Shown: positions 44,562-53,615 of the stretch, one piece after another | How positions within the stretch are numbered: position 1 is the stretch's first letter | How the letters are laid out: each line of letters begins with the position of its first letter | Source of the DNA: Actinomadura spongiicola | GTDB lineage: Bacteria > Actinomycetota > Actinomycetes > Streptosporangiales > Streptosporangiaceae | Direction: 5' to 3' | Assembly: GCF_003432485.1 (NCBI RefSeq) | Contig: NZ_QVNQ01000004.1 | Span: 124,001-188,000 of the forward strand | Length of the DNA: 64,000 bases | Notes under the pieces: generated by a model | Databases searched by the model: none | Told to the model about the DNA's origin: nothing | The model's input: only the letters and a program-made list of their open reading frames with translations | Translations under genes and position numbers: made by a program

Positions 44562-44589
44562 GCCTGGGAGGAAAGAGAAGAGGGGTTGG

Positions 44590-44757
44590 CAGCGGGCGAG
44601 CCTAGTGCGGTTCCAGTTCCCGCCGAGGTGCCAGATCTTCTTCTTTCCCTTGGTCTTGCCGTTGACACGAATGCATTTGGTTCTGTAGCCCCATCCAGTG
44701 AGGTAGATGCGGACCTTGATGTAGCTCTTGTGGTTGCAGCGATTGTTGAAGTGGAAG
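44590..44757 (-). pseudogene. Truncated fragment of a small cysteine-containing (secreted-type) protein
   Basis: The minus strand reads FHFNNRCNHKSYIKVRIYLT, GWGYRTKCIRVNGKTKGKKK and IWHLGGNWNRTRLARC. The Cys/Trp/Lys pattern is that of a small secreted beta domain. GC is much lower than the surroundings. There is no start or signal peptide: the 5' side is cut exactly where the IS701 transposase sequence begins, and no stop follows soon in frame. Interpreted as a gene interrupted by the insertion. Confidence 0.45.
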
Positions 44758-44759
44758 GT

Positions 44760-45997
44760 CGTGGACCGGTCGCTTGGCGAGAAGGAGACGCAGCGGCTGC
44801 TCAACCATGCCCGCTGGGACGCCGATCTGGTGCGGGATGCGCTGCGGGCGCAGGTGGCCGAGCGGCTCGGCGACGCCGGTGGGGTGCTGGTGGTCGACGA
44901 CACCGGGTTGGAGAAGAAGGGCCGCCTCAGCGCGGGGACGCAGCGCCAGTAGACCTGCAGGGCAGGCAAGATCACCAACCGCCAGATCGGGGTGTTCTGT
45001 TCCTATGTGAGCCCCGACCGGCAGCGGGTCCTCATCGACCGGGAGCTGTATCTGCCCGAGCCTTGGTTGCCCGACCCCGGCAGGCTCGCCGGTGCGGGCG
45101 TCCCCGAGCGCGCACGGTTTGAGACCAGGCCGGAGATGGCCTGGCGGGTGATCGAACGCGCCGCTGATGATCCGCTGCTGCTGTTCGGGTGGGTGACCGG
45201 CGACGAAGCCTACGGCGACCACCCGCAGTTGCGCCGCTGCGCCAGCCGCGGCGCGAACTCGGTGTTCGCGGTCTCCTGCGACCACCCTGTTGTGCTCGGC
45301 GGCGCCGCTCCAGGGCTGATTCCGCCTTCGCCGCAGTGGGTGAGGCGGCGTGGCAGCGGCGCTCGTGCGGGGACGGGGCCAGGTGCCGCCGCTGGTACGA
45401 CTGGGCGTGGATCGGCCTGGACCAGCACGAGGGCGAACACGAATGGATGCTGGCCCGCCGATCAATCAGCGACCCCACCGACCCGGCCTTCTACCGGTGC
45501 CGGGCCGACCGGCCGGTCAGCCTCTCCCAACTGGTACGGGTAGCCGGCTCCCTGGAGCGTCGAGGAATGCTTCCAGGTGCCCAAGATCGAGGTCGGCGCC
45601 ACCAAGAACGAGGTCGGCCTGGACCACTACCAGGTCCGCACGCACACCGCTTGGTACCGGCACGGCACCTTGGCCATGATCGTCCACGCCCACCTTGCCT
45701 TCCTGGCCGCCAGTCCACCTCCAGACCCGAGCAATGACGGCGACGGCGAAGGCGAAGCCGACGACCTCGCCACACAGGGGGCCCGACCAGCAAGGACGTT
45801 CACGTCCCGACGGCTCAGACAGGAACGAACCCGACGAGTTGGTCCCACTCACCGTCAACGAGATCCGCCGCCTGCACGCCCATCTCCACCACTACCGGCA
45901 CCACCCAGACACCGAATCCACTGGTCACGCCGGCGACGCCACCACCAAGCCCGCGCCCGCCGCTGCCACTACCAACGACAACGACGCCTCATCGATC
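44760..45997 (+). pseudogene. IS701-type transposase, truncated and multiply broken
   Basis: The conserved DDE blocks are recognisable: TQRLLNHARWDADLVRDALR and GVLVVDDTGLEKKG, then LIDRELYLPEPW, FGWVTGDEAYGDHPQLR, RRWYDWAWIGLD, and the C-terminal NEVGLDHYQVRTHTAWYRHG with HWSRRRRHHQARARRCHYQR. About 80 N-terminal residues are missing. A TAG at 44950-44952 replaces the tyrosine usual after QRQ, and frame changes are needed near 45300 and 45560. No intact terminal inverted repeats were found. It is a dead remnant. Confidence 0.85.
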
Positions 45998-46015
45998 ACA
46001 AAATGCGGTTGGAGA

Positions 46016-46429
46016 CTAGTAGGTGGGTTCGGCGGTGGGGGTTACATCGGCGGTGCAGTAGCGGCAGCGGGTGGCCTTGATCGGAATCTCGCTGAGGCAG
46101 TGCGGGCATTCGCGTTCGGTGGCCTCCCTGCCGCGGTCCATGCGCTCGATGAGTTTGGCCGTCGGCAGCACCACCAGGAAGTACACGATCACGGCCGTGA
46201 TGGTGAAGGCGAAGGCCGAGGTCAGGAAGACCCCGTAGGGAAACTGCGTGCCGCTGATCGTTACGGACAGGCGGGTGTAGTCGGGTTTACCGCCGATCAG
46301 CGCGATCAGCGGTGTGATGAAGGAGTTCGCGAAGTCCTTCACGAGGCCCGCGAACGCGGCTCCGATGACGAACGCGACCGCGAGGTCGACGAGGTTTCCG
46401 CGGAAGAGGAACTTCTTGAATCCGCTCAT
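46016..46429 (-). CDS. mscL: Large-conductance mechanosensitive channel MscL with C-terminal zinc ribbon
   Basis: A 137-residue MscL: KKFLFRGNLVDLAVAFVIGA in TM1, the KDFANSFITPLIALI loop, and TM2 at about 68-90. After the channel the tail carries CPHC and CRYC (C108, C111, C122, C125), a zinc ribbon common on actinobacterial MscL. It releases osmolytes on hypo-osmotic shock. The start at 46429 (MSGFKKF) is set by homology, with GGAG upstream; the open frame extends 60 codons further but has no channel-like sequence. Confidence 0.93.
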   Translation of the reverse strand: MSGFKKFLFRGNLVDLAVAFVIGAAFAGLVKDFANSFITPLIALIGGKPDYTRLSVTISGTQFPYGVFLTSAFAFTITAVIVYFLVVLPTAKLIERMDRGREATERECPHCLSEIPIKATRCRYCTADVTPTAEPTY

Positions 46430-46652
46430 GCCGGGGGCTCCAGGGGGGTCGGGGGTCGAGAGCGCAAGAACGGCTACGGATCGTAATGAAGCCCCAGGGG
46501 GTTCGCCAAGTCGTGTGCGGGTGGGAGAGGGGTGATGACGTGGGGACTTGTGGTCGAGGGCAGGAAGAGTTCGTACGAAGACCCGTGTGTCGTTGGTCGT
46601 GACGGACATGTCGGGGCTGTTGTCGATCGGGCCGGGTGGTCGGCTGTCTCGG

Positions 46653-47255
46653 TCAGTGTGGGCGGGCGGTGATCGTTAAGGAGAGGGGGGCGGTGGTTCC
46701 CGCCAGAGCCGCGGACTGTGCGCGGTCGGTGGCCAGGACCACCAGTGCTCCCTCGTGGGCGCCGTCCTCGTTCGGGGGTGGAACGGCGAGGACCGGGACC
46801 GCGGTGACCACGATGCGGGCCTGGCCTGGCTGGGGTGCCGTTTCCCGTGGGGCGGTCAGGACGTCGATGTGATCGCCCGGGCGGACGAGGCGGACGGCGT
46901 CGGCGTCAGCCATGCGGACGGGGGTGGCGACCGTGCCGGGGCCGTGGCCGCGGAGGAGGGCGGCGCCGACGACGCGGGCGTCGGTGAGGGGCTCGCCTTC
47001 GCGCATGGGGCCCGCGAGGACACGGCCCGTCCCGCCGGAGCGTAAGGCGCCGGAGGGGACCGATGGGGGAGGGAGTCGCACCGGGCGCAGGTCGGAAGGG
47101 GCGAGGGTCTTCCCGGCGGGGAGGTCGCGGGCGGCGGCGAGGACGTGGACGGACGGCGGTGGCGCGGGGCGCAGCGCCACCAGGGCGAGGCCGGTGGCGA
47201 CCGCGGCGAACAGGGCCGCCAGTGGACGCCGCAGGCGGGTCGACCGGGCGGTCAC
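46653..47255 (-). CDS. SAF-domain protein, RcpC/CpaB-like
   Basis: A 200-residue protein with one N-terminal TM helix (LAALFAAVATGLALVAL) followed by a SAF domain (HVLAAARDLPAGKTLAPSDL) and a CpaB-type C-terminus (VRLVRPGDHIDVLTAPRE). CpaB/RcpC proteins support Flp/Tad pilus assembly, but no other pilus gene is here and actinomycetes keep stand-alone copies near mscL. The GTG start at 47255 overlaps the MTA phosphorylase stop, so the two are coupled. Confidence 0.85.
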   Translation of the reverse strand: MTARSTRLRRPLAALFAAVATGLALVALRPAPPPSVHVLAAARDLPAGKTLAPSDLRPVRLPPPSVPSGALRSGGTGRVLAGPMREGEPLTDARVVGAALLRGHGPGTVATPVRMADADAVRLVRPGDHIDVLTAPRETAPQPGQARIVVTAVPVLAVPPPNEDGAHEGALVVLATDRAQSAALAGTTAPLSLTITARPH

Positions 47256-48079
47256 GGAAGCTCCAGGGGCAGCTTCATCCCGTCCAGGACGTTCGGGCAC
47301 GGGCACTGGCGGTCGGCGGGCAGGGTCTGGACGATGTCGGCGACGAGGGAGCGGAGGCGGCCGATGTTCTCGCCGAAGACGCGGAGCACCTCCTCCATCG
47401 TGACGCCGTCGCCCTCCTCGATGCCCGCGTCGAGGTCGGTGACGAGGCACAGCGGGGTGTAGCAGAGCGCCAGTTCGCGGGCGAGGACGGCCTCCGGGTG
47501 GCCGGTCATCCCGATCAGCGTCCAGCCCTGGGAGGCGAACCACTGGGATTCGGCGCGGGTGGAGAAACGAGGCCCTTCGATGACGACGAGGGTGCCGCGG
47601 TCGACGGGGTCCCAGCCGGAGGCGCGGGCGGACGTCACGGCGGTTCGGCGGCCCGTCGGGCAGTACGGGTCGGAGAACGAGACGTGGACCGCGGCGCCGT
47701 CGTCGTAGAAGGTCTGTGCCCGTCCGGACGTGCGGTCGGCGAGCTGGTCGGGGACGGCGAGCGTGCCGGGGCCGTGGTCGCGGGTCAGGGAGCCGACGGC
47801 GCTGGGGGCCAGCACCTGCCGGACGCCGAGGGAACGCAGCGCCCACAGATTGGCCCGGTACGGGATCTTGTGGGGCGGGAACCGGTGGTCGCGGCCGTGC
47901 CGGGGGACGAACGCGACGCGGCGGCCCGCCAGTTCGCCGACCGCGATCGTGTCGCTCGGCGGACCGTACGGGGTCTCGACCCGCACCTCCTCGATGTCGT
48001 CGAGGAACGAGTAGAAGCCGGAGCCGCCGATGACGGCGATCTCGGCGGCGGGCTGGGAACCGGAAGGCTGAGTGGACAT
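47252..48079 (-). CDS. S-methyl-5'-thioadenosine phosphorylase family protein
   Basis: A 275-residue NP-I/MTAP family enzyme: IAVIGGSGFYSFLDDIEEV, FVPRHGRDHRFPPHKIPYRA (phosphate/ribose), and IGMTGHPEAVLARELALCYT. It splits methylthioadenosine (or a purine nucleoside) with phosphate for methionine salvage. The ATG at 48079 is preferred because TAGTGT, a -10-like element, ends seven bases upstream, implying a leaderless message; a GTG at 48097 is the alternative. Coupled to the SAF-domain gene. Confidence 0.9.
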   Translation of the reverse strand: MSTQPSGSQPAAEIAVIGGSGFYSFLDDIEEVRVETPYGPPSDTIAVGELAGRRVAFVPRHGRDHRFPPHKIPYRANLWALRSLGVRQVLAPSAVGSLTRDHGPGTLAVPDQLADRTSGRAQTFYDDGAAVHVSFSDPYCPTGRRTAVTSARASGWDPVDRGTLVVIEGPRFSTRAESQWFASQGWTLIGMTGHPEAVLARELALCYTPLCLVTDLDAGIEEGDGVTMEEVLRVFGENIGRLRSLVADIVQTLPADRQCPCPNVLDGMKLPLELP

Positions 48080-48092
48080 GGCGCCGACACTA
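48080..48092 (-). promoter_or_regulatory. Likely -10 element of a leaderless MTA phosphorylase message
   Basis: On the minus strand TAGTGT (48092 to 48087) is followed by seven bases and the ATG. No Shine-Dalgarno is visible. Confidence 0.45.
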
Positions 48093-48149
48093 GCCACCCC
48101 GCGTCGGCGTCCGTCAGCCGTCCGCCGATTGTGGATAACTCACCGAGAA

Positions 48150-48172
48150 GGGGCCCGGCATGGCCGGGCCCC
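48150..48172 (-). terminator. Terminator of the MMPL transporter gene
   Basis: Perfect 10-bp stem GGGGCCCGGC / GCCGGGCCCC (48150-48159 and 48163-48172) with a 3-base loop, about 45 bases past the MMPL stop. Confidence 0.8.
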
Positions 48173-48214
48173 CTCCCTTCCCCGTCCCGGCCGAAGCCGG
48201 GGGACCGTGTGGCG

Positions 48215-50344
48215 TCAGCCGACCGGGTCGAGCACCTTGGACTGGTCGGCGGACGGTTCCTCCTTGGCGAGGCGGCCCGGTGCCCAGATCCGCCGACCGA
48301 TGTCGTACGACAGGGCCGGTAGCAGGAGGGACCGGACGATGAAGGTGTCGAGCAGGACACCGAACGCGACCGCGAAGCCCATCTCGACCATGAACACCAG
48401 CGGCAGCGTGACCATGGAGGCGAACGTCGCCGCCAGGACCAGACCCGCCGAGGTGATCACACCGCCGGTGACGGTGAGGCCGCGCTGGATGCCGCGGCGC
48501 GTGCCGAGGGTCTGCGACTCCTCCCGGACGCGATGCATCAGGAAGATGTTGTAGTCGACCCCGAGCGCGACCAGGAAGATGAACGCCAGCAGCGGGAATC
48601 CGGAGTCGGTGCCCTCGAACCCGAAGCCGTAGTCGAAGATCAACGCGCAGGCGCCGAGCGAGGCGAGGAACGACAGCACGACGGTGCCCATCATCAGCAG
48701 CGGCGCGACGACGGCGCGCAGCAGCGCGATGAGGATCAGGAACACCACGCCCAGCACGATCGGGATGATCACCTTGTTGTCGCGGGTGGCCGCCCGCTTG
48801 ATGTCGAGGGCCGTGGCGGTCATGCCGCCGACCTTGGCGTCCGCGGACGGCACCTTGTGCACGTTGCCGCGCAGCGCGTCGATGGTGGTGCGCGCGGCCT
48901 CGCTGTCGGCCGAGCTCTTCAGCACCGCCTCGTACTTGACCAGCCCGTTCGCGGTGGCGGGCGGGCCGACCTCGGCGACACCGGGCGTGCCGCGGACGGC
49001 CTCGGCGATCTGGCCGGACGCCGATGCCTGGCCGATGACGACGGCCGGTGCGCCCGATCCGGCGGCGAAGTGCCGGGAGACGACCTCCGAGCCCTTGATC
49101 GAGTCGGGGCGTCCGGTGAACTGCCCGGAGTCGGACAGCACGTCGGCCTTGAGCGAGCCCAGACCGAAGGTGAGGACGATCAGGCCGAGCATGGTGACGG
49201 CCCAGAGCATGCGCGGGCGCCTGCCGACCAGACCGGCGATGCGGCTCCAGACGCCGTGTTCGGCCTCGTACGCCTCCGGCTCCAGGTACTTGGCGTCGTA
49301 CCGGGGGATCAGCGGCCAGAACAGCCAGCGGCCGAAGATGACGAGCAGCGCGGGCAGCAGCGTGGTCATCGCGGCGAGTGCGGTGACGATGCCCGCCGCG
49401 GCGACGGGACCCATGCCCGCGGTGGAGTTCAGTTCGGCGAGCATCAGGCACAGCAGACCGATGGCGACGGTGGCGGCCGACGCGATGAGCGCGGGTGCGG
49501 CGCGGTGCAACGCGAACGCCATCGCCTCGTGCCTGTCCTCATGCCGGTGCAGTTCTTCCCGGTAGCGGGCGACGAGCAGCAACGCGTAGTCGGTGGCCAC
49601 ACCGAACACAAGGACCGTCAAGATACCGGCGCTCTGTCCGTTGACGGTGAGGTCCCCGTACTTGGCGAGCAGGTACACAAGCGACTGGGCGAGCCCCAGG
49701 GCGAACAGGGCACTCAGGACGGGCACGATCCACAGGACGGGACTGCGGTAGATGAGCAGCAGCAGGACGATGACGACACTGCCCGCAGCCATGAGCAGGA
49801 AGCCGTCGATGGTCTCGAACACCTTGAACTGGTCGGCTGCCATGCCTCCAGGACCGGTGACGTGCGTGGTCAGTCCGGGTGGGCCGCGCTTGGCGTGTTC
49901 ACGCGCGTCCTCGACCGCCTTGATCGGATCATCGTCGGTGAGGGGGACCAGCGTCTGAAGGGCCTTGCCGTCCTTGGACGGGAACGGTCCCTGCGCCTTC
50001 TGCGCGCCGGGCAGCTTCTCGAACGTGGCGACGTCCGAGGTGGCCTTCGCGCGGTCTTGGGGGGTGATGCCGCCGGACCGCTCGTAGACGACGACCGCGA
50101 CCATGGTCTCGTCCTTGCGGAACTGCTTCTCAAGCTCGACGACCTGCGTCGACTCGGCTCCGCCGGGGAGCCAGGACGCGGCGTCGTTCTTCTCGACGTC
50201 ACCGAGCTTGCCGGCCAGCGGGCCGAGGGCGACCAGCAGGATGACCCACAGGGCCAGGACCGCCCACTTGGTGCGCCGACCAGCGATCACCGCGGCCATG
50301 CGGTAGCCCCGCGATCTGGGTGGAGCCGGGCTCTGTTCGCTCAT
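48215..50344 (-). CDS. MMPL-family transporter (RND type)
   Basis: A 709-residue protein with TM1 near residue 30, an extracytoplasmic domain, a five-helix bundle at about 175-340 (LVFGVATDYALLLVARYREE), a second extracytoplasmic domain and a second bundle at about 530-690 (FIFLVALGVDYNIFLMHRVR). The paired D-Y motifs are the proton-relay signature of MMPL lipid or drug exporters. CAGGAGAGGAAC precedes the ATG. Upstream are an 11-bp inverted repeat and direct repeats that look like repressor sites, but no repressor gene is adjacent. Confidence 0.93.
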   Translation of the reverse strand: MSEQSPAPPRSRGYRMAAVIAGRRTKWAVLALWVILLVALGPLAGKLGDVEKNDAASWLPGGAESTQVVELEKQFRKDETMVAVVVYERSGGITPQDRAKATSDVATFEKLPGAQKAQGPFPSKDGKALQTLVPLTDDDPIKAVEDAREHAKRGPPGLTTHVTGPGGMAADQFKVFETIDGFLLMAAGSVVIVLLLLIYRSPVLWIVPVLSALFALGLAQSLVYLLAKYGDLTVNGQSAGILTVLVFGVATDYALLLVARYREELHRHEDRHEAMAFALHRAAPALIASAATVAIGLLCLMLAELNSTAGMGPVAAAGIVTALAAMTTLLPALLVIFGRWLFWPLIPRYDAKYLEPEAYEAEHGVWSRIAGLVGRRPRMLWAVTMLGLIVLTFGLGSLKADVLSDSGQFTGRPDSIKGSEVVSRHFAAGSGAPAVVIGQASASGQIAEAVRGTPGVAEVGPPATANGLVKYEAVLKSSADSEAARTTIDALRGNVHKVPSADAKVGGMTATALDIKRAATRDNKVIIPIVLGVVFLILIALLRAVVAPLLMMGTVVLSFLASLGACALIFDYGFGFEGTDSGFPLLAFIFLVALGVDYNIFLMHRVREESQTLGTRRGIQRGLTVTGGVITSAGLVLAATFASMVTLPLVFMVEMGFAVAFGVLLDTFIVRSLLLPALSYDIGRRIWAPGRLAKEEPSADQSKVLDPVG

Positions 50345-50364
50345 GTTCCTCTCCTGTGCATCCT

Positions 50365-50420
50365 GGCGATCGAGATATGTCGCGTTCGCTTAGAGTGTCT
50401 CGATCGCCGAGACATGTCAA
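50365..50420 (-). promoter_or_regulatory. Promoter and inverted/direct repeats upstream of the MMPL gene
   Basis: Inverted repeat GGCGATCGAGA / TCTCGATCGCC (50365-50375 and 50398-50408) and direct repeat GAGAYATGTC (50372-50381 and 50409-50418). Minus-strand TTGACA (50420 to 50415) is a consensus -35 overlapping the distal repeat; the -10 is less clear. Typical of a TetR- or MarR-controlled exporter. Confidence 0.6.
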
Positions 50421-51200
50421 GTAGTATCGCGATTTTTCCCACGCCGACGTGGCAACAAATCTCTAGATAAGAGTTTCTCTACTAGCGAGAGTGTTGTCAA
50501 CTGGAACGGTGTGATCCAGTCGTCCCCGTCTCTCCCATCGTCTCCAATGGGTCTGACACTCTGCCTCCGGCGAGAGACCGGATCTGGGCTACTCCCTTGG
50601 GGGCAAGGGGCGTCCGCGCCTATACCCCTTGAGATGTAGCAGTCGCTGTGATCTGCGACACATCCGTCCAATCGCATCTGTTCAGGGCGTTGTGACCCGC
50701 TTCACGGCAGTCGAAACGGGCGGCTGGGGCTCACTTCCTTCGCGGGTAGGAAGACGCAGACAACGAACCAGGGCGTCTACAGCCGCGCCGGGCAACTCTC
50801 GGACATCCCGACGTGCGAGTCGCCTCCCAACGTCACCGAGCCCGACAGCATCGACGAGGCGGTCCGCCAGGTACGCGCGGACGCGGAGACGGGCCTCCAC
50901 GGGCTGGTCGGCGAATGGCGTAGCGCCCCACGCCGTGCACTCGAACGAGGCAAGGACGCAGTCGTGCCTCCGCGTGCCGTCAAGGGGATGCGCGCGGTCG
51001 CAGGGGCGAACGCATCGTCGGCGAGGTGCGAGCGATTCCGAGACCGACGCGACTTCACGCGGCGTCCTGACGGGACCCCCGTCGGCTGGTCGTAGGAACC
51101 TCGCGAGGACGTGGTGGAGGCAAGGGCGGAAGCCGGAGGCCGCCCGGTCGGACTCTGGTCCGGTGGGCCGCCTCCGGTTCGCGGAGAGGTTCCTCGGAGG
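50421..51200. other. Gene-poor interval with a coding-like fragment
   Basis: About 780 bases without a supported gene. Positions 50421-50640 are AT-richer with several CTCT/GAGAG hairpin-like motifs. On the plus strand about 50735-50915 read one frame with strong GC3 bias (GVYSRAGQLSDIPTCESPPN, then TEPDSIDEAVRQVRADAETG), which fades on both sides and lacks a start; it may be a gene relic. Nothing recognised at 50920-51200. Confidence 0.5.
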
Positions 51201-51551
51201 TCAGGCGACCTTTTCGGAGGAAGACGAGGAGGACGTGCTGGAGGACGACGAGTCGCCACCAGACGAGGAAGAGGACGAGGAGGACGAAGACGACGAGGAG
51301 GCGTCCGACTTGGACGACCCGTTCGTCGAGGACGAACCGTTGGACGAGGTCCCCGCCGTCGAGGACTTGCCGGAGCCGCGGCTGTCCGTGCGGTAGAACC
51401 CGGAACCCTTGAAAATGATCCCGGCCGCCGAGAAGACCTTGCGGAGCTTGCCGTCGCACGCCGGGCATTCGGTCAGCGCGTCGTCGCTGAACTTCTGCAC
51501 GACCTCAAGAGGCTCGCCGCACTCGGTGCAAACGTACTGATACGTCGGCAC
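51201..51551 (-). CDS. FmdB-family zinc-ribbon protein with poly-Ser tail
   Basis: A 116-residue protein. Residues 1-40 are the FmdB zinc ribbon: PTYQYVCTECGEPLEVVQKF with Cys8/Cys11 and Cys29/Cys32 (ECPAC). Residues about 55-112 are almost only Ser with some Gly, Thr and Asn, so the tail is probably disordered. The GTG at 51551 follows GAGGAGGAACC. FmdB-like genes commonly sit near 5-formyl-THF cyclo-ligase in actinomycetes, as here. The role is uncertain; the amide-metabolism name is historical. Confidence 0.88.
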   Translation of the reverse strand: MPTYQYVCTECGEPLEVVQKFSDDALTECPACDGKLRKVFSAAGIIFKGSGFYRTDSRGSGKSSTAGTSSNGSSSTNGSSKSDASSSSSSSSSSSSSGGDSSSSSTSSSSSSEKVA

Positions 51552-51720
51552 GGTTCCTCCTCGCTGACTCAGCCCGGCCGCCCGGGCTGGCACTCACTCT
51601 TGACGACTGCTAATGGTACCGATGCTTGGAACAGTATTCGCCCCCCGGTCTCTTCCCTGGCCGGTCGCCGTCATGTCGGCCAGGGATCAGCCTGGTGGGA
51701 GATGCCGTCGAGAACATGGT

Positions 51721-53205
51721 TCAGGTGCCCGTCTCGCCGAACCAACCCGCCAGCCGTCCCTTCCGGCTGACGGCGCGTAGACGGCGCTCGGTGGCGTCGC
51801 GCACGGCGGTGGTCGTCACGACCAGGAGGGTGTCGCCCGCCTGCAAGGGGGTGGTGGGTTCCGGGACGAAACTCGACCCGTTCCGTACGACGAGGGTGAC
51901 GGACGCGCCGGGCGGCAACCGCAGTTCGAATATCTCGACGCCGCTCAGCATGGAGTCGGCAGGTATCCGAACTTCCAGCAGGTCCGCGTGCAGTTCCTCC
52001 AAGGGGGCGGCTTCCACGTCCAGTTCCCGGGCCTGCTCGTCGCCCTTCAACCGGCACAGACGGGCCGCCAGGGGCAGGGTGGGCCCCTGGAGGAGGGTGA
52101 ACAACACGACGATGTTGAAGACGATCGAGAACAGCCGGTCGGCGCCTTCGACGTGTTCCACCATCGGGATGGTGGCGAGGACGATCGGGACGGCGCCGCG
52201 CAGCCCCGCCCACGACGCGAACATCTTCTCGCCCCATGAGAACTTGAATCCGATCGTCGACAGCCACACCGACAGGGGACGGGCGATCAGCAGCAGCACG
52301 AACCCGATCACGAGTGCGGGCACGATCTGGCCGGGCAGTTCGCTGGGGGAGGCCAGCAGGCCCAGCATCACGAAGAGGCCGATCTGGGCGAGCCAGCCGA
52401 CGCCTTCGGCGAAGCCGCGGGTGGCGGGACGGTGCGGGAGCCGCGCGTTGCCGAGGACGACGGCGCTGACGTACACGGCGAGGAATCCGCTGGCGTGCAG
52501 GAGGGTCGCCGCGCCGTAGGACCCGATCGCCAGCGACAGCACCGCGATCGGGTAGAGGCCGGACGCGGGCAGCGCGATGCGGCGCAGGCCCTGCGCGCCG
52601 AGCCAGCCGATGGCGATGCCGAGGATGCCGCCCGCGACCAGTTCGTACACCATCACGCCGAGGAGTTCGGCGATGTTGGGCGCGCCGGCGTGCGCGCTGA
52701 GCGTCACCACGATGATCACGACGGGGGCGTCGTTGAAGCCGGACTCGGCCTCCAGCAGCCCGCTCAGCCGGGACGGCAGCGGCAGCCGCCGCAGCACGGA
52801 GAACACGGCGGCGGCGTCGGTCGGGGCGAGGACGGCGGCGAGGAGGAACGCGGGCTGCCAGTCCAGGCCGACCAGCCACATGGCGGCGAGCGCGACAACG
52901 ACGATGCTGATCAGCGTGCCGATCGTGGACACGCTGAGCGCGGCGGGCACCGCCGGGCGGACGTGCCGCCAACTGGTGGTGACGCCACCTTCGGCCAGGA
53001 TCAGGACGAGTGCGGCCAGGCCGAGCGTCTCGGCGAGTTCGACGTTGTCGAAGTTGATGTGGAGGGGGCCGGACTCGCCGATGAACAGGCCGAGGCCCAT
53101 GTACGCCAGGAGGGTGGGGAGCCCGGCCTTGTGCGACAGTCGGACCGCAACGATGGCGCAGAGTACGAGCGCGGACCCGAGGAGTAGCCAGATGTCGAGA
53201 TGCAC
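51721..53205 (-). CDS. Potassium/proton antiporter, NhaP2/CPA1 type
   Basis: A 494-residue protein: about 12 TM helices with the CPA core GLPTLLAYMGLGLFIGESGP, AVLAPTDAAAVFSVLRRLPL and EAESGFNDAPVVIIVV (the SGFND motif), and an end domain of the TrkA-C (RCK_C) type at about 400-470 (LLEVRIPADSMLSGVEIFEL). It exchanges K+ (or Na+) for H+ across the membrane, with the RCK_C domain probably sensing nucleotides. The GTG at 53205 is chosen by homology and GGGCGGG upstream; the frame extends 22 codons further. Confidence 0.92.
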   Translation of the reverse strand: MHLDIWLLLGSALVLCAIVAVRLSHKAGLPTLLAYMGLGLFIGESGPLHINFDNVELAETLGLAALVLILAEGGVTTSWRHVRPAVPAALSVSTIGTLISIVVVALAAMWLVGLDWQPAFLLAAVLAPTDAAAVFSVLRRLPLPSRLSGLLEAESGFNDAPVVIIVVTLSAHAGAPNIAELLGVMVYELVAGGILGIAIGWLGAQGLRRIALPASGLYPIAVLSLAIGSYGAATLLHASGFLAVYVSAVVLGNARLPHRPATRGFAEGVGWLAQIGLFVMLGLLASPSELPGQIVPALVIGFVLLLIARPLSVWLSTIGFKFSWGEKMFASWAGLRGAVPIVLATIPMVEHVEGADRLFSIVFNIVVLFTLLQGPTLPLAARLCRLKGDEQARELDVEAAPLEELHADLLEVRIPADSMLSGVEIFELRLPPGASVTLVVRNGSSFVPEPTTPLQAGDTLLVVTTTAVRDATERRLRAVSRKGRLAGWFGETGT

Positions 53206-53615
53206 ATCCCGCCCTTCGGGTCGACGAAGTTGATCGTTTAGGAATCCTACAGATTCGGTGGCCGATCGCATACCTGTGGTTCAGGGACAGCCGCCGTGTG
53301 TGCTCCCCAACGTCGTCTGACCTGCGCATTTACCCCGTTGGCGATGTTTTGCACGTCATGTCCCATAACGTCGGGGGTGGGCGGTCACTCACCCTTGCCG
53401 CGAGTTGCAGCAGTGACGGGACGGACGTCCGGCCCCGCGGACGCGCGTGGACGCCACAACGTTCGGGCGGAACCGCGGCGAGGCCCCGAGCCCCTCCGGG
53501 AAGTCACCTCCACGGCTTCACCGGCCAGACCGAACGGCCCCCGGACAACACCCTCCTCAATCGGTGGCACACACCGGCCACACCGTGCCCCACCCTCACC
53601 GGGGCTCCTGACCGT
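53206..53615. other. Intergenic interval, no gene seen
   Basis: About 410 bases between the antiporter start and the cyclo-ligase stop. No frame shows convincing codon bias with a start. The antiporter promoter must lie near 53210-53290, which is AT-richer (GATCGTTTAGGAATCCTACAG), but I cannot assign boxes. Confidence 0.5.

Noticed and set aside
46430..46609. 60-residue N-terminal extension of MscL
   Set aside because: MscL homologues begin at MSGFKKF; the extension has no membrane-like or conserved sequence.
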